From an uncultured Thermosynechococcus sp. (lineage in GTDB: Bacteria; Cyanobacteriota; Cyanobacteriia; Thermosynechococcales; Thermosynechococcaceae), in assembly GCF_938074695.1 (NCBI RefSeq), contig NZ_CALJEM010000044.1, positions 1 through 53,179 of the forward strand: a stretch of DNA of 53,179 nucleotides, read 5' to 3'. Each line of letters starts with the position of its first letter. The first letter of the stretch is position 1. Positions 26,726 through 35,220 of the stretch are shown here, piece by piece. The position numbers and the translations under genes were made by a program. The notes under the pieces were generated by a model. It did not search any database, was not told the origin of the DNA, and worked only from the letters and a program-made list of their open reading frames with translations.

Positions 26726-27976
26726 CTACCAGCGGGCAAAGAAGGAGAAGTCCAACTTGCCAAAGTGGGTGACATGGGCGATATTAAAATGCTCTAGGCA
26801 ATTTACCAGCCAGCGCACCTTGCCGCGACTAAAAGATTGATAGTGGTTAAACAAGATGGCAAAGCGTTTTTCGAGATAGGGCTTCACCTTCTTGCTGAGA
26901 AGAATAATCTTGAGCAATAGGCCAATTGTTGCCACCGTACCGATATTGTTGAGTAAGTCAACAAAAACCAAATGGTTGGGATTTTGGGCACTCTCCACCA
27001 CTAAGTAGTGGAGGGTTTGGCTACAGGTGCGGACAATGGTGAATTCATTGAGAGGGTGGGGCTGCTGAAAGAGGGGCAGCGTTTCTAGATACTGGTAAAA
27101 CCGCTGACGAAAGCGACCTCGTCCCAACTCCACGGTGGTGTCTGTTAAGTAGTGGAAGAAGGCATCCCGAAAGTCGCGGGTGGATTTCAGGCGTTGCAAC
27201 CGCTGCTCAAATTGGCGAGCCAAGTCGCGATAGGTGTGACGGCCATCCACCTTACCGACAAAATGTTGAATCGAGGTTTTCACTTCCTCCGTAGAGAGTA
27301 AGGTGGGATTTTTCACCGGTGGAATATTCTGATGCCCCTGAGCACGGCGAAACTCACCGGTGAGGTATTGACTCAGGTTCATTTCAAATTGTTGCGTTGC
27401 TTTTTGCTGAAACTCTTGAATGTAGCGCAGTTCTTCCGGTGTTGTATCATCTCCCACAAGACAGTGGTTGTACAGATAGGGATAGCGCCGAATCAGGGTT
27501 GCAAGGGGGCGATCGCCATTTTGCTGAATTTGTACAGGATCTTGAGCATCCTCTTGAAAGAACTGGAGGAGCCGCTGGAGTTTTTGAAAAGCCTCACTTT
27601 CTAAGTAATCCTTGAGGAGCAGCCGCAACTTACGCACAATCGGTGCCCGGCTTAGACCCCCCGCCGGCATCGCCACAGGGGTTTGGAGCATCGCCAGAAA
27701 TTCAGGCACAGCCCCTTGGAACAAAGGATGCAACTGCCAGCGGTTAATCAAAATGTGGCAGCAGCGGTTTATAAAAGGCCGGAAATTCTCCGCCACCTGT
27801 GCCCCTGTCACAATCCGATCCATCGCCTCTTGAATCTGGCGATCGGGGTAAGTGTAGCCCATGAGGAAAAGGGCACGAAACCGTTCAATAACTTGCTCTG
27901 GACTCTCATGCTGCACGCATTCCAGCAAGTGGTCGTAAATGAGTTGGTAGTCGTTTGCTTTGATCCGTGTATTCAT
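26726..27976 (-). CDS. Conserved hypothetical protein, about 416 residues
   Basis: A soluble, strongly helical protein starting at MNTRIKANDYQLIYDHLLEC. The frame runs upstream to 28120, but the leading 48 codons look non-coding and the ATG at 27976 gives a natural start. There is no signal peptide; one hydrophobic stretch near the end (IGTVATIGLLLKIILLS, residues about 340-357) might be a buried helix or a membrane anchor. No catalytic motif is recognised. It is convergent with the PucC-type gene (6 bp between stops). A CRP-like palindrome lies about 135 bp upstream of its start. Confidence 0.75.
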   Translation of the reverse strand: MNTRIKANDYQLIYDHLLECVQHESPEQVIERFRALFLMGYTYPDRQIQEAMDRIVTGAQVAENFRPFINRCCHILINRWQLHPLFQGAVPEFLAMLQTPVAMPAGGLSRAPIVRKLRLLLKDYLESEAFQKLQRLLQFFQEDAQDPVQIQQNGDRPLATLIRRYPYLYNHCLVGDDTTPEELRYIQEFQQKATQQFEMNLSQYLTGEFRRAQGHQNIPPVKNPTLLSTEEVKTSIQHFVGKVDGRHTYRDLARQFEQRLQRLKSTRDFRDAFFHYLTDTTVELGRGRFRQRFYQYLETLPLFQQPHPLNEFTIVRTCSQTLHYLVVESAQNPNHLVFVDLLNNIGTVATIGLLLKIILLSKKVKPYLEKRFAILFNHYQSFSRGKVRWLVNCLEHFNIAHVTHFGKLDFSFFARW

Positions 27977-28109
27977 AGGGGGTGAGGCGCTTTTAAGCCA
28001 CGCCGCTAACGACTGTGCTGGAATCCAGAAGCATGACTGAGAGCGTACAGCATACTTATATCGTAGAAGGCAAGGTAAGACTCTCCTGTAATCGAAACCA
28101 CAATTTTTA

Positions 28110-28125
28110 AGTGATCTCAATCACA
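28110..28125. promoter_or_regulatory. CRP-like palindrome, one mismatch from consensus
   Basis: AGTGATCTCAATCACA matches TGTGA-N6-TCACA except for the first base; the inner GTGA/TCAC arms are perfectly symmetrical. It lies between the stop of the thioredoxin-like gene and the start of the 27976 gene, both on the minus strand, so the likely target is the 27976 gene. Confidence 0.4.
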
Positions 28126-28166
28126 AGAGTAGCCGTACTCCTGCTCTCTACAGGTTGAGTACAGCC

Positions 28167-28571
28167 TCAGCGACCCCGATACCCCGAAAGTTGAGCTAAG
28201 CCCTCTAGGGGATAAACTCCTTCATAGCGTTTGCCATTGATTTCCCATGTGGGGTAAGCACGAATATTCGCCTCTTTACAGAGTTCTGGCTGAGGATTAG
28301 TGCCGCGAGGATCACACTCAATATAGTTAATGGTCTTAAAGGCGCTGCCAAAAAGTTCTTTTTGCTTCATACAAGCGGGACACCAGTAGGCGCCGTACAT
28401 CTTGGCATTGATTTTCTTTAGGTGGTTTGCCAGCCTTTGGGGAAAAATGGCCTGACCGGTTCCCTGCGCCATAACAATATCAGGGGATTGAAAGACGGGC
28501 AGCCGGGGAACAAAGGCGATCGCCAGCCCCATACCCAAGCCACACAGGAGATAGTGCAAGGAATTTTTCAT
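28167..28571 (-). CDS. Exported thioredoxin-like protein with CPAC motif
   Basis: A 134-residue protein starting MKNSLHYLLCGLGMGLAIAF, a signal peptide or N-terminal anchor. The mature part has a thioredoxin fold with GAYWCPACMKQKELFG (CxxC near residues 67-70), a further Cys pair (IECDP and PELCKEA) and the cis-Pro region IRAYPTWEINGKRYEG. This is the arrangement of the thioredoxin domain that is fused to VKOR in cyanobacterial LTO1-type proteins, here standing alone, so it is probably a periplasmic or lumenal disulfide oxidoreductase. ATG 28571 is chosen over an in-frame start at 28613. Confidence 0.85.
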   Translation of the reverse strand: MKNSLHYLLCGLGMGLAIAFVPRLPVFQSPDIVMAQGTGQAIFPQRLANHLKKINAKMYGAYWCPACMKQKELFGSAFKTINYIECDPRGTNPQPELCKEANIRAYPTWEINGKRYEGVYPLEGLAQLSGYRGR

Positions 28572-28774
28572 CGAAACCCATCCACTAATCCGATATAGTG
28601 TACTGCATTCCACACGGTGCCAGAGCTAAAGACCCGGAGACACGTCTTGTAGTTCCCTTATTCTACTGAATCCTAAAATTAGTGATCAGTGATCCGCTGG
28701 GCAGCAAGCCTCCCCCTACCGCTGCGCGGGAGCAAGCTAACAGGGCTGTGTATCGAGGACTGGCAGGTGCAGAG

Positions 28775-29137
28775 GCAGGGACACTGGAGCAGCCGGGCAG
28801 ACACGTTCGGGTCAAGTCTATCCTCGATCAAGGCTGGTTCGAGTTCCGCCGCCAACTGAGCTACAAGCTGGCTTGGCAGGGCGACTGGTTGGTGGTAGTG
28901 GCACCCTAGAACACAACTCGCACCTGTCCGTGCTGTGGTCATGTGTCAGGGGACAACCGCCAAACACAAGGGCGGTTTTTGGGCGTGGCATAGGGTTTCG
29001 AGTCCAGTGCCGATTGGGTCGGTGCATCAACCTCCTGTCTTACGGGATGGAAATCCGGCGAGAGAACCCGCATGGCCTGGGGATCGAACCGCACGGGCGG
29101 TGGGAAGCAGGAACCCGTCGCAGTGAGTCAAGTGTAG
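28775..29137 (+). pseudogene. tnpB: TnpB (IS200/IS605 or IS607 type) C-terminal remnant
   Basis: A single frame gives AGTLEQPGRHVRVKSILDQG, then WFEFRRQLSYKLAW, then NTTRTCPCCGHVSGDNRQTQ, the hallmark C terminus of TnpB with its zinc ribbon. Two in-frame TAG codons (28907-28909, 28991-28993) interrupt it; the first replaces a position that is usually Gln, the second destroys the second CxxC pair of the ribbon. The Gly-Leu-Asn-Lys segment normally found before SILDQG is also missing, and the N-terminal two thirds of the gene, including the first RuvC motifs, are absent. It is a dead fragment. Confidence 0.85.
28955..28980 (+). terminator. Terminator-like hairpin inside the TnpB remnant
   Basis: AACCGCC (28955-28961) pairs with GGCGGTT (28971-28977) over a 9-nt loop and runs into TTTTT. 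It falls within former coding sequence, so it may be a chance product of decay, but it has the form of an intrinsic terminator for plus-strand transcripts. Confidence 0.35.
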
Positions 29138-29160
29138 ATTGATACCACGCTTGGGTGCAG

Positions 29161-29192
29161 TACTTTGGTCTTCAGGCTGGGGAGGATGTCAA
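29161..29192 (+). mobile_element. Right end of the decayed TnpB element
   Basis: The sequence around TCTTCAGGCTGGGGAGGATG followed by TCAA resembles the right-end hairpin and terminal ATGTCAA of IS605-family elements next to tnpB. An 8-bp inverted repeat GGGGAGGA/TCCTCCCC (29179-29186 and 29202-29209) crosses the presumed end. No left end or tnpA was found. Confidence 0.5.
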
Positions 29193-29236
29193 ATGGATGT
29201 TTCCTCCCCCTGTGAGATGTTCTCTGCTTAGATTGC

Positions 29237-29683
29237 CTAGATCACAAATGTGGCTCCATCCCCTTGGGCGGCTTGCCAACTGCGGGCATCAAAGTACAAA
29301 TCTTCTAGGGAAATACCGGCCAAGGCATCCTGCAGTTTTTGGTGCAGACGTTGCCAGAGACTCAAGGTCACCCAATCCGCTGTGCCATCTTCCGGTTGGG
29401 GGGGGTGCAAAAACAGGGGGGTCGGCGACTCACCAACGGCAGTGAGAATGTCCCGCAGGGAAATGGCGGCGGGGGGACGGGCAAGTTGATAACCCCCATA
29501 GACACCCCGCAGCGATCGCACCAAGCCTGCGCGCCGCAATTCAATCAAGAGTTTTTCTAGGTAGGGGGCAGGAATCTTTTGCCGCTCAGCAATGGCACGT
29601 ACGGAGGCAGGCCCATAGTTGGGCAATAAGCTCAAATCCAGTAGCGCCTTGATACTGTAGTGGCCACGGGTGGTGAGGGTCAC
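29237..29683 (-). CDS. Rrf2-family transcriptional regulator without cysteines
   Basis: A 148-residue protein with the winged-helix domain of the Rrf2 family: LTTRGHYSIKALLDLSLLP, IAERQKIPAPYLEKLLIELR, LRGVYGGYQLARPP. IscR and NsrR hold an Fe-S cluster on three cysteines near residue 100; this protein has no cysteine at all, so it cannot bind a cluster that way. The start GTG 29683 overlaps the SagB stop as GTGA, so the two are translationally coupled and the regulator probably controls its own operon. Ligand unknown. Confidence 0.9.
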   Translation of the reverse strand: MTLTTRGHYSIKALLDLSLLPNYGPASVRAIAERQKIPAPYLEKLLIELRRAGLVRSLRGVYGGYQLARPPAAISLRDILTAVGESPTPLFLHPPQPEDGTADWVTLSLWQRLHQKLQDALAGISLEDLYFDARSWQAAQGDGATFVI

Positions 29684-31224
29684 GCTGCTTTACCGATGGT
29701 GGTAATGTACAAAACTGCCTCTTCGGGGGGAATGCCCAGAAGATCGTTGACCTGATCGTCAAAGAAACCGCCAATGCCACTGACCCCTAACCCCAAAGCG
29801 GTGGCGGCTAAATTCAGCCGCTGTCCGAGGTGACCGGCATCCATGTGCAGGTAGCGATAGGCCCGTTCCCCATAGCGGGCGATCGCCCGTTCCAGATTGG
29901 CGGTATGGAAAATCACCACTGCGGCATCGCGCCCCAGATCTTGATTGAGGCAGAGGAAATGCAACTGTTCTTGAAAATTCTTGAAGCGAATCTGGCGCAG
30001 CTCATGCTCGGCCACAGCGTAGTAGTAGCAGCCCTCCTCGAGATCCCTGACCCGCGTCACCGCAATAAAGGTTTCCACCAAGGTCAGGTCAAAGAAGCTG
30101 GGGGCTTCGTCCAGTCCTTGTTCGCGATAGTCCTGAGGATGGTAAGCAAAGGTGAGGAGAGCCGCCAGTTCATCCCTCTCAATCCCTTGGCCACTGTACC
30201 GCCGAGTGGAGCGCCGCTGAAGCATGGTCTGCTCAAGAGCGGCTAAATTGTCTTGCCAATGAATGAGGGGTTTGCTCAAACTTACCCGCAGGCCAAAGGG
30301 GAAGTTATATTTACCGGGGGCGGGTTCAGCAGGCACTTCCATACTGCCTTTGGCAACGGTTGTTTCTGCTTTAGCCATGCCGTAGATAATCTCACTGTTG
30401 ACCAGAGCACTGGCACGGTGACAGGCCTTGAGCAACTCACCACTGGCGATCGCCCCGTAGTCATAGCAGGTGGCAGAGGGTAAGGCAGAGGGAAAGGGGG
30501 GTAAGTTTTCTTCCACTTCTAGCAAATTGGCAAGAGCCACCACCGCCAACACCCCCTCCTGCTCCGGATTGAGATAGAGGAGTTCATTCATTTGGGCATC
30601 CACAAAACCACCAATGCAGTGAGCGCGAAAGTCATTGATATTGGCGGCCAGTTCCACATTCCCCAAAAGATGCCCAATGTCGAGACAAATGCGGCGATAG
30701 GCGCGATCGCCATAGCGCCAAGCGGAACGATAGAAAACCGCGGTGACAATCAGGGCAACGTGCGTCCTTTCCAACGCCGGATGCCACAGACAGGCAGCCT
30801 GTAATGCCGACCAAGAGTAGCTTTGCCACACCTGCCCAAGGGCATGGTCTTTCACTTGGTAGTGGTAAATGCCGGCGGGAATGGCGGTATCGTTGCGCGT
30901 GAGGAGATAGATCTCCGCTGGATATAGCCCACCGGCGGAGGGGGCTGCCCGCATATAAAAGGGCTGATCTGGATAGGGAACCACCCCGGTAATGCCATAG
31001 CTACAGTACAACAACCGTGAGAGTCGCTGCCAATGGGGGTGGGCTGTTCCCTTCTCAGGTTCTAAAAAGGGCTTTAGGGAAAAGGAATGACCCAGAGGAT
31101 AGGTTTTGAAGGGGCTGGGCTGGCGACTAAAATCCAGCGGTGTAGCCTGTTGGGCTAAGTTTTCAGGGGCATACTTGGTGCGTTCGTGGTAGTGCTGTGC
31201 CAGAGAAAGCGGTTGAACCCCCAT
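29680..31224 (-). CDS. SagB/ThcOx-type nitroreductase-family oxidoreductase, two-domain
   Basis: A 514-residue protein with two tandem nitroreductase-like FMN-binding domains. The first (about 60-245) has MRAAPSAGGLYPAEIYLL and LDIGHLLGNVELAA; the second (about 320-512) has QRRSTRRYSGQGIERDELAA and MDAGHLGQRLNLAATALGLG. SagB-type enzymes oxidise azolines to azoles in RiPP maturation, but many cyanobacterial members stand alone and have no known substrate. No cyclodehydratase (YcaO) or precursor peptide is seen nearby. It is coupled by a 4-bp overlap to the Rrf2 gene downstream. The start is ATG 31224. Confidence 0.88.
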   Translation of the reverse strand: MGVQPLSLAQHYHERTKYAPENLAQQATPLDFSRQPSPFKTYPLGHSFSLKPFLEPEKGTAHPHWQRLSRLLYCSYGITGVVPYPDQPFYMRAAPSAGGLYPAEIYLLTRNDTAIPAGIYHYQVKDHALGQVWQSYSWSALQAACLWHPALERTHVALIVTAVFYRSAWRYGDRAYRRICLDIGHLLGNVELAANINDFRAHCIGGFVDAQMNELLYLNPEQEGVLAVVALANLLEVEENLPPFPSALPSATCYDYGAIASGELLKACHRASALVNSEIIYGMAKAETTVAKGSMEVPAEPAPGKYNFPFGLRVSLSKPLIHWQDNLAALEQTMLQRRSTRRYSGQGIERDELAALLTFAYHPQDYREQGLDEAPSFFDLTLVETFIAVTRVRDLEEGCYYYAVAEHELRQIRFKNFQEQLHFLCLNQDLGRDAAVVIFHTANLERAIARYGERAYRYLHMDAGHLGQRLNLAATALGLGVSGIGGFFDDQVNDLLGIPPEEAVLYITTIGKAA

Positions 31225-31345
31225 TGTGGTGCCTCACCAAGTTAAGAAAGCATTAAGGAATGTGAACTTGGCCAATAACTTCCCGTACAGTCAAAAAGGT
31301 TTAGGTAGAAATACTTAGTCACAATACACTCTATACCATACCATT

Positions 31346-31876
31346 ATGGCCAAATTGAGCAATGAGGAACTATTGGCAGCCTACGCAGCGGGGGAACGGG
31401 ATTTTCGAGGAAGGGATCTGACGGGTCTGAGTCTCTTTGACACCAACCTGAGCGAGGCCGATTTTAGCAACAGTAATCTAGAGAATGCCTATTTGCCCTA
31501 TTGCCAGTTAAATCGCATTCAGGCAACGGCTGCCAACCTCCGCCACAGTGAATTAGGGGATGCTCAGTTGTATCAAGCCAATCTGACGGCAGCGAATCTT
31601 GAGGGCGCCAGCCTGGTGCGAACCAATTTGCGGACGGCCAATTTGGAACGGGCAAACCTACAAGGGGCGAATCTGCAGGGGGCGGATTTGCGCTATGCCA
31701 ATTTACGACAGGCGAATCTGCGGGGGGCAAACCTGCAACAGGCTAATTTAGAGCAGGCAGACTTAAGGGAAGCGCAGGTGCAGCGTTGTAACTTTTTTCG
31801 GGCCACGGGCGCCGATCTATCGGTTGCTGTGTGCGATCGCACCACCATCTATCCCGATGGCTATTTCTATCCCTGA
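31346..31876 (+). CDS. Pentapeptide-repeat protein
   Basis: A 176-residue protein consisting almost entirely of A(D/N)LxxA pentapeptide repeats (about residues 25-165: LTGLSLFDTNLSEADFSNSN, later ANLERANLQGANLQGADLR), which build a right-handed quadrilateral beta-helix. There is no signal peptide, so it is probably cytoplasmic. The N-terminal AKLSNEELLAAYAAGERDF segment is a cap found in many cyanobacterial family members. Function unknown. Its stop overlaps the convergent cobL by 10 bp. Confidence 0.9.
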   Translation: MAKLSNEELLAAYAAGERDFRGRDLTGLSLFDTNLSEADFSNSNLENAYLPYCQLNRIQATAANLRHSELGDAQLYQANLTAANLEGASLVRTNLRTANLERANLQGANLQGADLRYANLRQANLRGANLQQANLEQADLREAQVQRCNFFRATGADLSVAVCDRTTIYPDGYFYP

Positions 31877-33114
31877 CTGAGGGTAATCAAGGTAACGGGA
31901 TTGAGGGGCTGGAGGCGGTGGCCTTGCCCGAGGGGAACCGAGCGGCTAATTTGCACCTGCAGAAGCTGGGGGCGGAGTTGATGGGTCTGACACCACTGGA
32001 GAACTTGGCCTTGGTGTTCGAGGGTGGCGATCGCCAGTACGAGACGCCCACCGGGTTTCAACTGCGACCAGCAAAAGTCTAGATTGGCCAGTAACTGAGC
32101 ACCACTGCCGCCAATAAACACGCGATCGGGTGGCGGTAAGCCACTGAGGCACTGGGGGGCTTCCCCTTGGAGGGGCAGGAGATTACCGAGGCCAAAAAGT
32201 TTGCGATTGCGTTCAATGAGTTGAAAGCCGATGGCAGTTTTTTCAATGGCATAGATGGTGGCTTGGGGGACAAGGCGAGCTATTTCCACAGCTACACTGC
32301 CGGTGCCGGCGCCCACATCCCAAACGGTTTCTACAGTCTTCGTGAGAGCCAATTCCGCCAAGGCCAGTACCCGCACCTCCCGCTTGGTCATCAAGCCGGG
32401 GCGATCGCTAAACGTGAAAAATTGATCATCCCCTAGGCCAAGAATAGGCTGTTCCCTGGGGGGCAGGCGCTGGGGTTGCCGCAGGAGCACCACCAGATTC
32501 AAGGGATGGACGGGCGGCAGTTCCCTCACCGGTTGGGCTAAGTCCCAGGGGAGAATGGCTTCGTCTTCGCTCCCAAGGGCTTGACACACCCACGCCCGAT
32601 AGGTCACAGGCAGGTGCAAGGCTTGGTATAAGCGGCTAATGGCCGCAATATCGGCTTCGCCATCGGTATAAATGGCAATTTTTGCCACCCCCCGCTGCAA
32701 CAGGGGCACCAACCCCGCCAAATCGCGACCATGGGCACTGTAGATGACCGCATCTTGCCAAGGGAGCTTGAGCCGGCTAAAGGCCAACTGCACCGCACTC
32801 AGGTGGGGATGAAACGTCAGCTGCTCGGGGGCAAAGACTTCCAAGAGCCAGCGTCCCAACCCGTAAAACAGAGGATCGCCACTGGTGAGAATGACCACCT
32901 GGGGGTCAGAGGTTGTTGCCAAGTGGGTTTGTATCGCCTTGAGAGTGGCATGAAAGTCCCGTAAAGAGAGGCGGGGGGTGTCTCCCTCTGGAATTAACTG
33001 CAAATGGCGATCGCTCCCCACCAAGAGCGTAGCCTTATAAATAATTTCCTGAGCTATTTTCCCCAAGCCTGCCAGACCCTCTAGGCCAATGCCCACCACA
33101 TGAATTGGGGTCAC
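31867..33114 (-). CDS. cobL: Precorrin-6Y C5,15-methyltransferase (decarboxylating), CbiE-CbiT fusion
   Basis: A bifunctional corrin-ring enzyme of cobalamin synthesis. The N-terminal CbiE half (about 1-200) has IHVVGIGLEGLAGL and VVILTSGDPLFYGLGRWLL, the tetrapyrrole methylase motifs. The C-terminal CbiT half (about 230-415) has the SAM-binding VWDVGAGTGSVAVEIARL near residue 263 and RVFIGGSGAQ. CobL methylates C5 and C15 and removes the acetate carboxyl of ring C. Its GTG start overlaps the cobH stop (GTGA), so cobH-cobL are translationally coupled. No other cob gene is adjacent. Confidence 0.94.
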   Translation of the reverse strand: MTPIHVVGIGLEGLAGLGKIAQEIIYKATLLVGSDRHLQLIPEGDTPRLSLRDFHATLKAIQTHLATTSDPQVVILTSGDPLFYGLGRWLLEVFAPEQLTFHPHLSAVQLAFSRLKLPWQDAVIYSAHGRDLAGLVPLLQRGVAKIAIYTDGEADIAAISRLYQALHLPVTYRAWVCQALGSEDEAILPWDLAQPVRELPPVHPLNLVVLLRQPQRLPPREQPILGLGDDQFFTFSDRPGLMTKREVRVLALAELALTKTVETVWDVGAGTGSVAVEIARLVPQATIYAIEKTAIGFQLIERNRKLFGLGNLLPLQGEAPQCLSGLPPPDRVFIGGSGAQLLANLDFCWSQLKPGGRLVLAIATLEHQGQVLQWCQTHQLRPQLLQVQISRSVPLGQGHRLQPLNPVTLITLSQG

Positions 33115-33725
33115 ACCGGCTCCTCGCTATAGGCCAACTCTAGGAGGGCATTCACAATTGCTGCTGCCACAGGGGATCCCCCCTTGCGACCGGCAACGCG
33201 AATTTGGGGCACAGGGAGTTGTGCCAAGGCAGTCTTTGACTCCACCACGTTGACAAAGCCCACGGGAACCCCAATAACGCCCGCCGGAGGTACAGGGGTC
33301 TCTTGCAGGCGATCGCACAGAGCCAAGAGCGCCGTTGGCGCATTCCCGATTACAAACAGACCAGAGGGCCATTGTTCCCAAGCCCGAATCATTCCTGCGG
33401 CGCTGCGGGTTTGACCAGCAGCAGTGTGGCTGCCATCATCCAGCGCGGTAATAATTGGGTTTTGAAAGGTACGGCTGACCATTGTTTGAATACCCACACT
33501 GACCATGGCCACGTCCGTAATAATCGGCACGCCTGAGCGCAAAGCTTGAGTCATGTGGGCGATCGCCCCCGGCGAAATTTCCAACAGTTCCTTTAACTCA
33601 AAATCGGCGGTGCTATGGATCATCCGCCGCAAAATTGCATAGCTAGGGGGATCGAAATTGTGAGCGCCGATCTCCCGATCAATGATAGCAAAACTGGCCT
33701 CGGCAATGGGATGTAGCAAAGACAC
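33111..33725 (-). CDS. cobH: Precorrin-8X methylmutase
   Basis: A 204-residue enzyme that moves the C11 methyl to C12 to give hydrogenobyrinate (CbiC/CobH family). Seen: VRRxIHSTADFEL-like RMIHSTADFELKELLEISPG, GVPIITDVAMVSVGI, IGNAPTALLALCDRL and the end IRVAGRKGGSPVAAAIVNAL. It starts at GTG 33725 and is the upstream gene of the cobH-cobL pair. The tRNA-Ser gene begins 36 bp beyond its start on the other strand, so its promoter must be compact or overlap that region. Confidence 0.94.
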   Translation of the reverse strand: MSLLHPIAEASFAIIDREIGAHNFDPPSYAILRRMIHSTADFELKELLEISPGAIAHMTQALRSGVPIITDVAMVSVGIQTMVSRTFQNPIITALDDGSHTAAGQTRSAAGMIRAWEQWPSGLFVIGNAPTALLALCDRLQETPVPPAGVIGVPVGFVNVVESKTALAQLPVPQIRVAGRKGGSPVAAAIVNALLELAYSEEPV

Positions 33726-33761
33726 GGGACTTTTGATAGAATAGCAAAACTGCCTAAACTA

Positions 33762-33846
33762 GGAGAGATGGCCGAGTGGTCGAAGGCGCAGCACTGGAAA
33801 TGCTGTGTGGGGCAACTCACCGAGGGTTCGAATCCCTCTCTCTCCG
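33762..33846 (+). tRNA. trnS-GGA: tRNA-Ser (anticodon GGA)
   Basis: The acceptor stem GGAGAGA pairs with TCTCTCC, with discriminator G. The anticodon loop ACTGGAAAT is centred on GGA, there is a long variable arm as expected for serine, and the T-arm GGTTCGAATCC is intact. The length is 85 nt; CCA is not encoded. Confidence 0.95.
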
Positions 33847-34000
33847 TTCTAAGTTTATTACTTTGCTTGTACTTGAGGGCGCCCCTTGCAAGGCGGCGGA
33901 GGGAAGTAGCCGAGCTAAAATTAAGGAAGAAACTCAATGGCAGTCATCGCATAGCTAGAGGGTTTAAGGGTCTAAGTTCTACCGCTATCGAGGGGTCTGG

Positions 34001-34297
34001 ATGATGCGTTTCTCCTCACTTCCTTTGGTGCTGATGGTTGGCACCCTTGCTGCCGCACCAGCCGTTGCAGATTCCAATGCCATTGGCACGATTCAGGTTA
34101 GCCCTGACTTGCGATCGGCCCTGCAGTCGGCAGCAGATTCTACCGCAACCATCAACGTCCTACAACAGGTGCGAGATAAGGTGGAAATTGAAAACAGCCT
34201 AGAGATTGCCCCTGTACCGCCTCGCCCTGCTCCCCAAGTATATCGGCAATTTGAGGAACCCCGCCGCCGCGGCATTGGTTTCCGGGTTGGCATTTAG
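34001..34297 (+). CDS. Small exported hypothetical protein
   Basis: A 98-residue protein with a clear signal peptide (LPLVLMVGTLAAAPAVADS, cleavage probably after AVA near residue 23). The mature part is polar, with a helical region (LRSALQSAADSTATINVLQQ) and a Pro-rich, Arg-rich tail ending GIGFRVGI. I do not recognise the family. ATG 34001 or the adjacent ATG 34004 is the start, with AGGGG about 6 bp upstream. Its stop interlocks with that of the convergent murQ (TTAG). Confidence 0.7.
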   Translation: MMRFSSLPLVLMVGTLAAAPAVADSNAIGTIQVSPDLRSALQSAADSTATINVLQQVRDKVEIENSLEIAPVPPRPAPQVYRQFEEPRRRGIGFRVGI

Positions 34298-35220
34298 CGG
34301 GGGCTGGCAGCCTGCTTGGCAGCATGAAGCTGGGCATTGTGTTGCTGCAATAGGGCTTGAGCGGCAAGGGCATCTAATCCTGTCCAATGCATGAGCAGGG
34401 CACGTTTCACTTGGTAGCCACTGCGTTCAAGGAGATCTGCTGCCGCTGCGCGGTCAATCCCTGTGAGATCCGTAAGAATCCGCAGGGCACGATCCAAGAG
34501 CTTACGATTTGTGACCGCCACATCCACCATGCGGTTGCCATAGACTTTGCCTAACTGCACCATTACGCCGGTGGAAATGATATTCAGTGCCATTTTTGTG
34601 GCCGTACCGGCTTTCAAACGGGTGGATCCCGCCAGGAGTTCAGGCCCTACCAGCAGACGAATGTCAATGTCGGCAGCCCGCTGCACCTGCTCCGAGGGAA
34701 CGCAGGCGATAAAGACCGTCAGTGCCCCCACTGCTTGAGCGGCATCGAGGGCGCCATGCACATAGGGAGTCGTGCCCCCGGCGGTAATGCCAATCACCAC
34801 ATCTTGGGCAGTAATCTGGCGATCGCCCACCACCGCCACCCCATCCTCGTAGCGATCCTCAAGGCCTTCGGAGCTGCGCACAAGGGCTGCTTCTCCCCCC
34901 GCCAGAATGCCCTGCACCAAATCAGGAGGGGTACAAAAGGTGGGTGGACATTCGACAGCATCTAAAACCCCCAAGCGACCACTGGTGCCTGCCCCCACAT
35001 AAAAAAGCCGACCTCCTTGGCGGAGACGGTCTGCGGTGGCGGCAATGGCTTGGGCTAGAGCTTCCCGCGCTTGGGCAATTGCCTTTAGGGTCTGGGCATC
35101 TTCGCGATTAAAGAGATCAACCAGTTCTAGGGGAGTGAGCTGATCCAGATGCTGGCTGGCGGGGTTAACCTGCTCGGTTAAGAGATGGCCACGATTGGGG
35201 AGTTCTGAGTGGGCTGTCAT
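34294..35220 (-). CDS. murQ: N-acetylmuramic acid 6-phosphate etherase MurQ
   Basis: MurQ cleaves the lactyl ether of MurNAc-6-phosphate, giving GlcNAc-6-phosphate and D-lactate in cell-wall recycling. The 308-residue protein has the SIS-domain features FYVGAGTSGRLGVLDAVECP, IGITAGGTTPYVHGAL, STRLKAGTATKMALNIIST and GKVYGNRMVDV. No MurNAc kinase or PTS gene is nearby. The ATG overlaps the stop of the VOC gene (ATGA), so the two are coupled. The product GlcNAc-6P could feed the amino-sugar pool that glmS also supplies. Confidence 0.95.
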   Translation of the reverse strand: MTAHSELPNRGHLLTEQVNPASQHLDQLTPLELVDLFNREDAQTLKAIAQAREALAQAIAATADRLRQGGRLFYVGAGTSGRLGVLDAVECPPTFCTPPDLVQGILAGGEAALVRSSEGLEDRYEDGVAVVGDRQITAQDVVIGITAGGTTPYVHGALDAAQAVGALTVFIACVPSEQVQRAADIDIRLLVGPELLAGSTRLKAGTATKMALNIISTGVMVQLGKVYGNRMVDVAVTNRKLLDRALRILTDLTGIDRAAAADLLERSGYQVKRALLMHWTGLDALAAQALLQQHNAQLHAAKQAASPR

